NCBI GenBank assembly: GCA_027186245.1
Contig: CP114485.1
Location: 7,530,001-7,594,000, forward strand
Direction of reading: 5' to 3'
Source: Coriaria nepalensis
Taxonomy: Eukaryota > Streptophyta > Magnoliopsida > Cucurbitales > Coriariaceae
DNA: 64,000 bases
A program made the translations under genes and the position numbers. The notes beneath the pieces were generated by a model. The model was not told where the DNA came from, made no database searches, and saw nothing but the letters and a program-made list of their open reading frames with translations. Each line of letters opens with the position of its first letter. The stretch's first letter is position 1. Below, piece after piece: positions 11,970 to 24,771 of this stretch.

Positions 11970-13915
11970 ATGTCGCTGGAAATGATGGCATCCTCCGAAC
12001 GTGTTTGTTATGTTCACTGCAGCTTCTGCAACACCATTTTAGCGGTATAAACCCTCCTCTCTCTCTCCCTATCTCTCCCCTTAATTGTGTTTTTCCATCA
12101 CTTTCCCCAGCTGATTTGACTAGCTGGAGCTCGAATTGTTAGCCTTTTTCTTGAAAATTTATGATTTGCTAATTAAAAGCACGACACTAAATAATTATCA
12201 TAATAATTTTCACCTGAAGAAGAAAACGAAATTTAATTAAATACATATCTTTATGTATGTGTATGGATATAAATGATAAGACTAATTTGGTTTTGATTTT
12301 AGGAAGCATGCAAATTAAATCTGTTACTCGTTTCAAGTTTTATCTTTCTAAGAAGCAAGAATCTTGGAAATTCTCGGAAAAAATAAAAATAAATAAAATA
12401 CAAATTTCTTAAGTAATCTTATATATTTTATGAAAAACTTCATCTGGGTTAAGCCCTATTTTATTTCTCTTTCTTCCCTTGTAAGAGAAATGTAAGAATT
12501 TGCAAGTGTATATGTACATACATGACAATTAGTAAGATCCTCGTATTCAGAAACATGAGCAGACGAGATCGATCTGATCTGATCTGCTCAATTTCCGACA
12601 AAAGAAAAATAGGTAAGCTGGTTAGAGAATTCCGACAGTGATGCATAAGCTTTTCTGAGGCTATTTTGTAGCTTATAAGCTAGAGAGAGTACTGCTGGAA
12701 CTAGCTAGGGTTCTTGTCAAGCTACAGGTCAAGAGAGGCTTTTATTTTATTTTATTTTTTCTCTAACTTTTAGGTTACTAGCGACTAAAATTTTTTTTTT
12801 TTTTTTTACCAAGAAAATAAAAATCTACTCAAGCTTTGAGTAGTCTATTTTTTTAAATAATCTATACTATTATTTTCTGCCCAATTACTTGTTTGTTTAT
12901 ACTTTATTTGTTTATACTTGCTGCATAATTATTTGAGTTATTTATAATGTTTTGATACCTCTCTTTCCGTCCGATTGAGGTGGCCCTCTATAGTTTTATG
13001 CTCACACGTAGAATGTCTCGAAATCATATTTTGGTCAGACATATATATTAAGGATTGGTAATAGAAAACAAAAAAAAAAAAAACAGCATATTATAGTTAT
13101 GATTGAGTACAACTAGTACTGCGTCTTGCGTGATGCATATTAATTAATTTCCCCTCTCCTTCTTCAGTTCAGTGAAGAAACGAGTGTCTGATTTGTTTCT
13201 TTCGTTCTTCTTCTTCTTTTTCATCTTTTTTATTTTTTATTTTTTATTTTTTGCTAATTAGAAAACGTGTTCATGCACGGTTACAGCATATAGTTTTTCT
13301 TAATCATAGTAGTTGATTACATCCCTAATCATCAACAAAATTCTAATCACAATGACTTCATCTTTTTATTCATAGCAATCTTTTGAATTGCTCAGAAGAA
13401 GCTAGCTGGTTAAGATAAATAAGCCTTTATGGTTTATGTTTCATGGTCACGTCGTTTTCAATGTTTCTCTCTCTTTAATTCTTTTTTTTTTTTTGCTTCT
13501 TCTGAGTTATTTGTTCCTGTTTTCATTTTCTTTTTTTCTTTTTTTTTTTTTTTTCTTTTTTTTTTCTTTTTTTCCATCTTTTATCATCTTGCTTGCGGGA
13601 GTGTCAGAAGCTAGTCAGAAGGGCGCACCGAGAGGAAAGGATAAATAATTCTACTCAGTGAGAGAGGGGAGAGAGAGAGGTGAAAGAGAGAGAAGCAGAA
13701 GATTAATCAATGAAGAGTGATATAAGTAAGATCAAAAGTCCTAGCCATACTGTAATGGTGCCATTTTGGTGCAGTCATCACTTCAAATAAGCTCTTTAGA
13801 ATGATGCCATTTTGGTGCAGTATAAATAATACTACACTTTCTCTTGCCCAGAAATAAAAGAGCTCTTTAATGGTGAAAGTTCTATATGATTCGCCAGACA
13901 CTTATTGCACACACG

Positions 13916-13952
<37 letters not shown>

Positions 13953-16377
13953 CTTCAACATCTTGAATCTTGGTGATCAACTTCTTCCTCACATTGAAAC
14001 TCTTTTCACTTCTTCATCATTTTCTCTTAATTAATATAGTTATCCTTAATTGTTCATTGAGAAACATTGCATAATACATTTCATCCAGGCTTTTAGTTCA
14101 TACTACGTACTGTAATACGTGAATATATATTAAGACAGGTTACTTTCTTATGACTTAAGATATAAGTATCAATTATGTTACTAAAAACAAGTTTTTATAG
14201 GTCACATATTAATTTATATATAAGTTTGAGATGACTATACAACAAAATTGTATTCGCACTGATGATACTACGTAAGTTACACAGGTAAGTGTTCCATGTA
14301 GCAACATGTATAGCTACACGACCGTGAGATGCGGGCATTGTGCTAATCTGTTGTCTGTCAATATGGGCGATGCAGCTGCCGCCGTTGCCGCCGCTACTCC
14401 ACCTCAACTTCAATTACCTACTCAGCAAGATTTTCTGCTTCAGGTAGTTCTAAAAGTTAAAAGATCGAAAGTATCTTATATAACAGTTGTATATATGTTT
14501 GGAATAAAATGTGCTCATGTATCATGTAGTCTTCACAGAAGCAGCAGCAGATAAGCTCTCATAATGAGGATTCAAGTAACTATAGTAAGGAGAGTGGTGG
14601 TTCATCCTCTTCAAAATGCAACAGGTTGGGCAGCACAGTATTCGAACATCATCAACAGCTTCATCATCATCATCAGTCCATAGAGCAACAACAACCTCAA
14701 ATGCCTCCCATTCGCCGTCAGTCATTTCTCTTAAATGTTTTTTTCTTAATCCTTATTATTGTTGAAATAATTGACACATGCATCTTTAGGGAGAAACTAC
14801 TAGAAATGGAGAAACTTATATGTGAATTTGAAGTTTAGTTTCTAGCCTGACTGAATAAAATACAATTATTTAGAGCTTATAATAATTAAATCTTATTTAG
14901 ATTCTTAAAATTCATTGAAATCACCATCCACAAAATTAAGCTCCGTATATGAAGACCTTCTACTACACTTCAGCCAGATTTGGGTGTGTTTATAATTAAC
15001 GAAACTCGAACATATCTAGATAAGCTGTTGCTGGTTCTGATCAATAAGTATATTTTTGGTACCTTTTATGAGACATAAGTAACATAGATTTTGTTGGTCA
15101 AATTATTAGTTTAAATTGGGAGTATTACCAAATTAACGTACCCTAATATAGTAGCCTTCTTAAATTGGTGCTAGCTAGTTATAGTATACTATTATATTGT
15201 GAAGAATTCTAGATTAAACGTCAGCAACTCTCAACAATTTAAAACTTATCATCCTGACGTGACGTGATCTAATTAGTTGCACTGTATCTACTACTTGTCT
15301 AAAAGAATTTCTCGTTATTCTAGTTATTTGAACTAATTAATGTTGTAATTGTCATCAAACGAGCAGCACCAGAGAAAAGACAACGAGTTCCTTCTGCATA
15401 TAACAGGTTCATTAAGTAAGAATAACTCTCTCTCTCTCTACCTCTCTACATCCATCTCTCTCTCTCTCACTCTTGACATGATCGTATAGAAAGCTACCTA
15501 ATACCTAAGTCGGGAAGTTGCATATATGCTTAATATAATTTTGATATTGGAAAATAGAGTCATGATCATCAGAGAGGAAATCGCTAAAGAGTTTCTTTTT
15601 GTGAAAATGTGCGCATGCAGAGAGGAAATCCAAAGGATAAAAGCAAGTAATCCTGACATCAGCCACAAGGAAGCATTTAGTGCCGCAGCCAAAAATGTAA
15701 GCCCTACTATGTCCTACTATATATAGCATCTTTTAGCTTTTTAGGTACTAACTATTAGTCCATTAATTAATCATGTAGATCTAATTAGTTAGTCGTAATG
15801 AATCACATCAATTCGTATGTGTTGACCATTATTTAAGTATTCAAGGCAAAGCATTTTATCAAAAGAAAAGGTCAGGAGACAAACACGTTGGTTGTATTTA
15901 ATTTCGGAAAAGTTAAATGCGTATATAATATGTTTTGTAATTTATCATTTTTTGGTGGGTCAAAAGTTGAAATTTATAAATTTATAAATCTTTGACTTGA
16001 CTTTGGGAGTTCGAGGGTGGTGGACCTCCGTTCCTGATTTTGGGGTGATTAATTCCTAATTGGGTCATTAATTTCTTGCTTGAATATTGAATCACTGTAG
16101 CATGTATGTAGAACTCTCAGTGATATTTTCTTTAGCTATATAGGGCTTAATTTTGAGTTAATTTTACGTAATTGCTATATGTTCTTAACACTATTTTTAA
16201 TCATGTTATCGCATATGGATCGAATGGCCACAATTAATGAAGTGGGCACATTTTCCTCACATTCGATTTGGGCTTAAATTGGATGGAAACAACAAGCAAG
16301 CTAAGTTTCATCATCATGACCAGCCATTTACAGGAGATAATCATCATCATGACAAGTCTGCTAATAAGTTATACTAA
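11970..16377 (+). CDS. YAB2: YABBY transcription factor, YABBY2-like (six coding exons)
   Basis: YABBY proteins are seed-plant nuclear DNA-binding factors that set abaxial identity and lamina growth in lateral organs. Exons: 11970-12044, 14285-14443, 14539-14716, 15367-15415, 15621-15696, 16243-16377; all GT-AG, frame kept, 223 residues. The C2C2 finger uses Cys17, Cys20, Cys41 and Cys44 (CSFCNT, then [14 protein letters not shown]). A Gln/His/Ser-rich linker spans about 79-137, and the HMG-like YABBY domain starts at about 138 ([20 protein letters not shown]) and runs through [16 protein letters not shown]. The N-terminus [10 protein letters not shown] and the ending FGLKLDGN fit YAB2 better than YAB1, YAB5 or INO. 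Intron 1 is 2.2 kb. Oddities: the finger has [11 protein letters not shown] where hydrophobic SLF-type residues are usual, and the last acceptor (AATGAAG|TGG) lacks a pyrimidine tract. The C-terminus is His-rich. Confidence 0.92.
13754..13821 (+). repeat. Duplicated 22-base element in YABBY2 intron 1
   Basis: The segment at 13754-13775 recurs at 13800-13821 with one difference. The shared core is TGCCATTTTGGTGCAGT. The copies are 46 bases apart, and the second runs straight into TATAAATA. It may be a regulatory duplication or a slippage event. Confidence 0.7.
13920..13948. repeat. TC dinucleotide microsatellite
   Basis: About 14 uninterrupted TC units within YABBY2 intron 1. Confidence 0.9.
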
Positions 16378-19300
16378 ATGATCATCTTGAATTATATATA
16401 TATTTATATATCAAGAAGAAAATCGTAATTATAATGATTTTTTTCTTTTATAAAAGTATAAATATTATACATTATGCTTTATATTCCAAAAAATGAGCGA
16501 GGTTGATGTAGTCTCCTAATTGACCTTTGCAGTTTGTAACCTCATGCTACCTCGCAGGCATGTTTCTTTCCGTGTCGTTAACTCTTCTGAATATTTTCAA
16601 TAAGTGATGGAATTTATGTATTATATATGCTTTTGGATTACGGATCATATCATCTATTATATAGTATTAATGTTTGTGATTGTGATAAAATTTAAGATAT
16701 TACATGATCCGTACGTTATATATAATATTAATTATTGTAATGAGTTTTAGTGTTATGTGGCCATCACTACTGCATACAAAAAATCTCAAAATAATGATTT
16801 TTTTCTTTTTAGCTAAGAGAGAAAAATAGAAAGATGCTTTTAACAGTCAGACTGAGTTTGACAAGAACCCTAGCTAGTTTGAGTCACAATCTAGAATTTA
16901 GATTTGTAATCGGTACGCATGTGCTGTTTCCCACTGCCTCTGTACATTATTCCAGCCAAGACAAGAGAAAGCTCCTTGGTCCACTACTACTACTCTACTG
17001 ATCCATTAACCATTGTCATCAATTAAAGCTGTCCAAAATCTCCTCTTCCCTTAACCATTGGCTTAAAAAATCTTCCTAAACGTATTATTTATTAACGATG
17101 CGTTTAAATGAAACGTTGAAACTAAAGTTTGAGTAAATTGAAATAAGATTATATAAATATTAAGATATTTTTAAAAAATATTACAAATTAATTGTACTTT
17201 GCATTAGTAAATATTAAATGAAGATTATATTCAAAAGTTGTAATTTACTTTGGATTATAATTAGGTATGTGTAGTTATGTGAATATATACGGAGAGAGAG
17301 TGAGAGTAAATTTAAATTTTCTTTTGTCTTCTAGTTGTTTGGAAAGTTGGGATGATGGGAAGAGCACAGAATCTGAAACGTCAAATCATGCTGTGAATTG
17401 GAAGCATGTATCTTTGTGAGTTAGTGAGAGTGAGTGAGTGCAAGCGTCTTGTCCGAAAGATATATGCATGTAGTTAGAGATGAACGAGAATGATGATATA
17501 GAGTTCTACTTTCTTTTTTTTTAGTTTGTTTTAAAATAAAAATAAAAAATTCAAATTAATGTCTTTATTCGAGCCCACAGTCAATGTTACACACTTTGAT
17601 GAGCGAGAGAGTGACTGTTCCTGATCTCTCCTCTATGTTTTTCGGAGACAGAAACAGTGACTCAAAAAGAGCCTCAGAACAGTCAAGTTGGTAGGGACTA
17701 GAATTTAATGTAGAGAAATTCCGGGAGTTTCAAACTTGGATCACTATATATAATCTATAAACGTAATTGGTTGATATAATAAATTTATTAAATTCTTGAT
17801 AACTTATATTTTTTTTAAGGCGAGTTTCAATCTTTATTATTAAATGAATATATTAATTAATTGTATAATATTTAATATGATTTAATTACTATTAAAAAAA
17901 TTTATAAAAAAATTACTTTAGAGAGAATCTTCCTAATGTAATTTTGTTCGTTTCTTAAGTTTTAAGTTTAAAACATGAAAATAGATAAAAATTGGGGAGA
18001 AAATTGAAAAATAATTAATTTATAACTAAAAATTAGGAAAACATTTTTTTTTCTTTTAGTCTAATATTTAAAATCTTCTAGTATTTTTTGTTTAAGAAAT
18101 TTCGTAAATTTTAAAATGATTAAAGTAAGCTTCTATTTTTATGTAAAAGTGTTGTTCAAGTTAAAGTAAGCTTCTATTTTTATATGAGTAAGATGTTCAT
18201 TTTTTAGAATAATTCTCAAGTGCTTATACCAATCTTTGAAGTCCCCACTAACTTATTCATTTCAAGAATCGATACGACAAACATTTTGTCATAGGCTGAA
18301 TTCATAAAAAGGAAAAACAAACAAACACACAACGTAAGTAAATCATAAATTTATCAATTTTATTAAAATTAAAAGACTTATTATTTCTAATTTATCTCTA
18401 ACTATTTTGTTATAATTCACATTACTCTTTTATGTGAACCAGAAAACACACTTTTCTCCAAGTGAGTAAAGGATACCCAAACAAATAGTATGATCCTATG
18501 TGTTTATAACCAATTATACTAATCACGCAAGGTAATGAAATAATTTTCATAATTACATTACATATAATTCCTTTACTTGTCTCTAGAAGATCATACTTTC
18601 ATGTGTTAGTAGCCAATCATATCTTCTAGTTAAGTTTAACACAAAACGTTTGTATAACATAGCAACTATTTGAACTACTATTCCCTATGTGTCCATAGCC
18701 GAATATAGTTAGAATATTGCAATCACTTACATCTTATACATTTAATTAACAAATGAACTCAAATATTAATTAACCATTAACTCTTATGTGTCCATAGCCT
18801 ATTAAATAATTGATTAATCTTAAATTCATTATAACTGTTTGGAATACACCGTGTAATACTTTCTTACATAGCTTACAGGCTTAATATTATCAAGAAGGAA
18901 TTTTAATATTATAAATTAACATTCAATATTAAGGGCTTCGATATTTAAATTCCTACGCATGCATCTTGTCAATCATATATATATGTTTAAAATCAAACTA
19001 TCAATTCTACATATATATTTTGTCCATCAAATTTATCTAGCTTTTAGCATGCTCATTTTGTGTTCGTAGATTATTGATTATTTTCAATCTTGAACTCTTT
19101 CAAGAATTGAAAACTTTTAGTTCTTGTAAAACTTCTCTCAATTTAGAACTAGAACTCTTTCTAAATCAAGAGATTCAAATATACAAGAATGAAATCAAAA
19201 TTTCAAATCAACATTCAAAATTATAATGACTCACATTCATCCATAGAATATACAATCAATTTCAATTGTTATGGGAATGAACACTTTGCATCTCATGCAA

Positions 19301-22300
19301 CATTTAATTTCCATGTCAATCATGTTCAATTTAAATTCTATTTAACTTATATATTTTATTGTAAGTAAACCGGAAAGATTAAATGTCCTTAGCTTTAATT
19401 ATCTAGAATTTAAACATCTCTAAAAATGAATGGCCAAACGAAGCCTAACTCAACGTGTCACACACATTGGGCTTGATTTGGACTAAACTAAATCAATTGG
19501 GGCCCACTCACTATCAATACCAAATAAAGAGGGGCCCACCACCACCCAATAGGTATTGTGTCAACCACCACAACATCACCACAAGTGTGTGGCAGTGTCT
19601 GCCATAGGCTTTGCGGCACTGCTGCAGCTGACCGCCTCACACGGTGGTGGTGATTGTAGAGCTACTACACTCAATTGTACCGAGTAGAAGGTTTTACTTC
19701 TTCTTTTTTTCCCAGATCATGAATCTGAGATCCCATCTCTAGTATACTTTCCGAGTCACTTGTCAAAAAATTCTAACAACCTTTGGTTTCATCAAAAACC
19801 CATGAAAACATAAAAAAAGAGCATAACACAACTATAGATAAATCAATCAGACAAAACCAAATATTCCGGCATATAACTTGACGCTTTGATAACATTGTAA
19901 GTCGGTGGATCTTTGCTTACCCAGAGCAGAACACTATTAAAAAAAAAAGCTATCGGATATTTGATTCAGCCGAATACTTAAGATCTAGAGTTATATGTTA
20001 TGTTTTCACATCTGGAAAGTTTGGTTCATAATTTATAAACAATAATCCACTAGAAATTATAGTAAAAGAAAGAAGGAAGAAGAGTTTTATACCAAGCTAA
20101 AACCTCATCCGAAAACTAGATAGTTTTCTCACTCTTTCTCCTTAAGATTCAGCTAGCCCTGCACGTCATCGCCAGTCACTACCACTACTCCTCATTTGTT
20201 CGTATTTGAAACCATCACCTTATCTCTAATGGTATCCATATGAATCACAACTCTCCGATTTTCTCTTGATTTGATTATCAACTCATATATATCAAATCAC
20301 AAGGAAAATAATTATTTTGGAAAAAAAAAAGATGAACTTAGAAAAGGTTCTCTCTCTTTTCTATCTCCTCATGGGCGGCAAGATGTGTTAGAATGCCCTA
20401 GGGTTTCTAATGTTCCTTATAAGGAGTATTAGACTTGGAGTTAGGCCCAAGAGGACTTCTAAAGTCCAACACTCGTTTAACTTTTATTTGGGTTTCTTTT
20501 ACCATTCTAATTCTCGTTTTTTCAAAAATATTAAAACTAATAATTATTTCAAAATAAATTCAAACTTTACCTGATAAAATTTGAATGTTTATGGGCCTTC
20601 CCATATGTCCAATTTAGCCCATTAACACTTTAATGTCCAACCGGGTTTTCTCTTTGACTCGAAAAGTATTATTTGACATTATATTTATCAAAATCTTCAT
20701 CTTATAAATATTTTAGTCAATTTAATTATTTAATTATTTAATTGCTATTGTGTAAGTGGATCTAGACTTAAGAAGTTAGAATAATTAATGATTTAACTCT
20801 TAAATCAAATTCTCTGAAAATGACTCAATTTTTTCAAATTTAGATCTCTAACCTTTGATTTGGTCTTTCTTTATGTGTGTGACCCAATAGCTACTACATT
20901 ATGCCGGCAGTTGGGCCCTACAATAACTTGTGGATTTAATTCATTATTTACAAATGAGTCATTGGAATCTTTAAAATACCTTTCAAGTCAAACAATTAAT
21001 TAAATCATCATACATGATTAATAAACATTAAACCACCGGACCCACATTGGATTATAGCATGGAATATAGGTCATCCATGCAATAAGAAGTTTAGGGAACC
21101 TCATAAAGAACCTGTAATTACTATTACCATACCCATTTGATCCTTTCATTTGTGCCAACATCCCGATTAATCTTACGATATGGTTTAACTGTTAAACCCT
21201 AATAGATTTGACCATATAAATCATTTGACTCCTTATGTAATTTAGACAATGGATCTATGGAAACTTCTTTTCTAACAATTCTACTTTGTAAAGATTCCTT
21301 GTTGTATAAGGGGCATCACTCATAGAATTTATCCTCTTGATAATGAGACGATAGATCTCATCTTATCACCTTACATACTGCACATATAAGAATACTGCCC
21401 AATGGTACATCCTTTTAGTAACCCATGACTAGGGCAATGTTGAATGATATCAAAGTATGATATCTCAAATTCACTACTATAGAGATCCTAAGAATTACAA
21501 TTACCATAGTCACTTAACAAGTCGCCAATACTAATAATTATGATAACATCACTCTTTATAAGAAAATACACGTGCAATAGTCTTCTCGGATTATTAATAT
21601 CCCTTTATGATAATCCTACGACTACAAACTATATGAATCTTAGGCTTATACCTCCTTGGGTCTCATCGAGTGTGATCACTATCCTGATGCTAAGAGCATT
21701 AGCTAACAATCAGGAATCTATCATGCAATATATAAATCAACATATATTCATGCATTTATTATATCCAACATTATAATAAATAAGTGTTAGATATAATTTC
21801 TCAATTAAATATGAAGTATTCAACAACATTGATAATATTTTACATTACATACAAAATTCCATAAATTATATGACACGATCGGACATATCCAAGTGGGTTG
21901 ATGGACATACACTTTCAAGGCCTCCCCTCTCGCATGTTCTTCCCCATCCGGGCATCCGCCTTCTCTCCATTTGACTTGCACGTATGTCATGAATACAGTG
22001 TCCATGATTGGAATTTTTGGACCCAATACCATCTACAATGTAACCAAACATTCCATTCTCACTGAACAGGAGTTGATGTGCATATCCCAAGCCTTGAAAG
22101 ATGTTCATTAGCATCAAGCTATGTCGTATAAGTTCAACACCTTACCTCATCATGGTACTTAGGACCCAGTGCCCTCTTCGTCATGGTCACATGTTTACTA
22201 CTATGAAGAGACCTCACGGATGTAATGCCTATATATCAATACAGAATTGTTAATAGAATGGTGAATGAAACGCTTATACAACCAAAAAAAAATAATAAAA

Positions 22301-22420
22301 TAAAGGGAAGACAAATCAAAATGAAGTTGTACCTAAATCTACACTAAGTAAATTATTTTATTAAGGGAATAATACATAACTTGAAACAGTTTGTGGGTCT
22401 AACTCTTTTGACCCGATGTC
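16378..22420. other. 6-kb intergenic region without recognised genes
   Basis: The first part holds the second arm of the 22-base inverted match (16858-16879). From about 18200 to 21800 the DNA looks like old retroelement sequence, with repeated variants of CTATGTGTCCATAGCC at about 18500, 18600, 18690 and 18785. No protein motif is visible on either strand. Segment 21860-22120 has two overlapping - strand open frames of 70-83 codons with higher GC; the product is not recognised and they may be chance. Confidence 0.45.
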
Positions 22421-24756
22421 TGAGATGCCGGTTAAGTTTAGGCATAGAGAATGTGAGATGTTGGTTAGTTATGTGAGATGTCGATTTGTTAAGGTGAGAT
22501 GCCGATTTATCTTGGCATAGAAGAATCAGAGATGTCGGTTAGTGTTAGCATAAGGAAACTTAGTCCCTAAGTTAATTCATTAAGGATAATAATAGTATAT
22601 TAAAATTATTCAGTTATTAGCATAATAAGGATTATGTTGTAACTGCATAGTGCAGTTAAGGCAGAAGGGACGTGGCTTCTCCAACTCACTCTTTTTTTGT
22701 CCAATTGTAAAGATAAGTTGGAAGGATAAATATCTTTTGTAGCTTTTCCAGTCATCACCTACGATAAGATCAGAAGTGATAGCTGACAGCTACTAAAGTA
22801 GGAAAGACTGTTCCTTCTTAGTTCTAGTATCGTGAGAGTTAGAAAATTCTTGAACAGTTTGTTACTTCCTAAGAAAAATTGAGTGAAGCTCAGAATCTCT
22901 TTCTTCTTCCATAATCTAGAATCCTAGAAAGTAAAGGTGAGGATTCTGAAATAGTAGGCAACACCAGTTGAAGGTTATTACTGGTAAGAACCGATTTTAT
23001 TTTCTATTAGCTTGAAATCGTTAGTTTTGATATTAGGTTGAAGGTAAGAGTCGAATCTATAAAGTATAAGATATAAGATGAAATCAAGGTTCATGCGTCT
23101 TACTAGGTTAACAATCTCTGAATAGGTTGAGGTTTAGATGTAGGGTTGACGCCTATATCATGCAAGGGTCGACAACTTTAAGAGGCAAAGCATCGATGGG
23201 TCGACGCCTTCAATGTATGAAGGGGTCAACGGGTAGGCACCTATAATATATAAAGGGGGTCGACAGGGTCGACGCCCTCAATGTGCAAAGGATCAACGGG
23301 TCGACACCATTAATATATGAAGGGGTCGACGCCGTCAATATAAGAAATCAACCAAGGATGAGAACTCAGTCATGCTTCTATCTTTCTAGACCGGGAACTC
23401 GGTCTGGACCAAAAACTCAAACCGAGAAACATTATATTAGGTCTCGGTCTGGATCAAGAAATCTAACCGAGAGACGTTATATGAAACCTCGGTCTAGAAG
23501 GAAAATAGGAAGCCTTGTTCTAGGAGAAAGACCTTGGTATGGGAAAGAAGAAAAGACCTCGGTCTGGGAAAAGAGAAAAGACTTTAGTCTGGGAAAACAA
23601 AAAAAGACCTCGATCTGGGAAGAAAAAGCACTCGGTCTAAGAAGAGTACGCGATCCGAAAGTGCTTTTGACATATTGGAATGTATGTTAAAGGGAGAATT
23701 ACTCCTTTAGGTACCCTCCTACGGGTGATGGAGATAGCGGTGACATGTGACCTTTTGGCCCCTCACGTGAAAACTTCTAATGAAATTGTTAATGGGAGCA
23801 AAGTGCCACGAGGTCACCTTTTGTGTCCCAAGAAGGAGCAAGGTGCCACGAGGGCCACCTCTTGCCTCCTACACTTATGGCTTTATGAATGATATATATA
23901 CTAATTTATGAAAATGAGATAAATTCGCTACTTTTGTTTTGATGCAGTTTTAGGTTTTGTGAAACCAGTATAAGTATGTTCAAAGTATATGTTTAAGAAC
24001 TAAATTGCAAATGATATGTACAATGATTTTAATGAAAATATGTGGATCTGCCATATTTTATGCAAGTGCATGATTTAAGATGCTTTTTTTTTGTTTGTGG
24101 AAATGCATGATTTAAGATGTTGTTTATATGAAAGTGCATGGTTTGCCATGCTATTTTATGTAAAGAAAGAATTGAGATACAGTTTTACGACAGTTTTAAG
24201 ATAGTTTTGATGAATTTGTCTTTATTGATTTTAAGCTTAAAACAGGTTGTAGTTACCTCTCACTGAGTTTTATACTCACCCTTATTTTTTTGTAAATATT
24301 TCCAGATTAGAGAATGTAGAGTCCTTCGAAAAATTTCTTGTGGGTTGCCTAGCCGATTTTGGAAACTCCCTATCTAGTGGACTATAGGTTGGGACTGCAT
24401 GTTAGTGTCAAGTTAGTTGCTCTACTACGTAGTTGGATAGGTGATGTAAAAATGCAATAGATCTAAGATATTGTATTGAGGTAGAAGTTTGTTTTCGCTG
24501 CTGTTTAGAACAAATTTTGTAAATAGAGGAAGTCCTAAATATGTTGAGTATAAGGATCGTAAATACTCGCTATTTGGTATTTGAAAAATAATCTTTGAAA
24601 TTAGATATGTTCTATGAGTTCTAATATTAAAAATAAAATAAGTAAGAGGCTAGTGAGTATCACGTGACCATAGATTCCTCGTATACGGTTTTGGTTTTTT
24701 TTTTTTGTTGCGTAGTTCTCACGCCGGTCACGGATCCCATAAATCAGGTCATGACA
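22421..24756 (+). repeat. Left LTR of the LARD-like element
   Basis: It is 2336 bases, from TGAGATGCC to GTCATGACA. In order: GAGATG(T/C)CG motifs, a conserved AAGGGACGTGGCTTCTCC block, a minisatellite of GGTCGACGCC-type units (about 23150-23345), a cluster of CTCGGTCTGG/ACCGAG units (about 23380-23650), a conserved block with a duplicated GTGCCACGAGG motif (23690-23880), and an AT-rich tail. About 880 bases present in the right LTR (about 29005-29890) are missing here. Confidence 0.85.
23150..23650 (+). repeat. GTCGA minisatellite and CTCGGTCT cluster in the left LTR
   Basis: Units of about 30-45 bases built round GGGTCGACGCC...TCAAT..ATGAAG are repeated in 23150-23345. They are followed by irregular repeats of CTCGGTCTGG alternating with AGAAA-rich spacers up to about 23650. 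The right LTR carries the same two clusters at about 28500-28690 and 28740-28990. Confidence 0.8.
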
Positions 24757-24760
24757 AAGT

Positions 24761-24771
24761 TGGTATCAGAG
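24761..24771 (+). other. Primer binding site of the LARD-like element
   Basis: TGGTATCAGAG matches the first 11 bases of the standard initiator tRNA-Met primer binding site, four bases after the left LTR's terminal CA. This fixes the element's orientation. Confidence 0.85.

Larger units (their letters stand above)
12045..14284 (+). other. Intron 1 of the YABBY2-like gene
   Basis: This 2240-base intron splits the zinc finger between Ala25 and Val26. It holds long T and CT tracts, a TC run at 13920-13948, a 22-base element duplicated at 13754 and 13800, and one arm of a 22-base inverted match at 12699-12720. Large first introns often carry regulatory sites in YABBY genes, but I can only infer that here. 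Confidence 0.8.
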
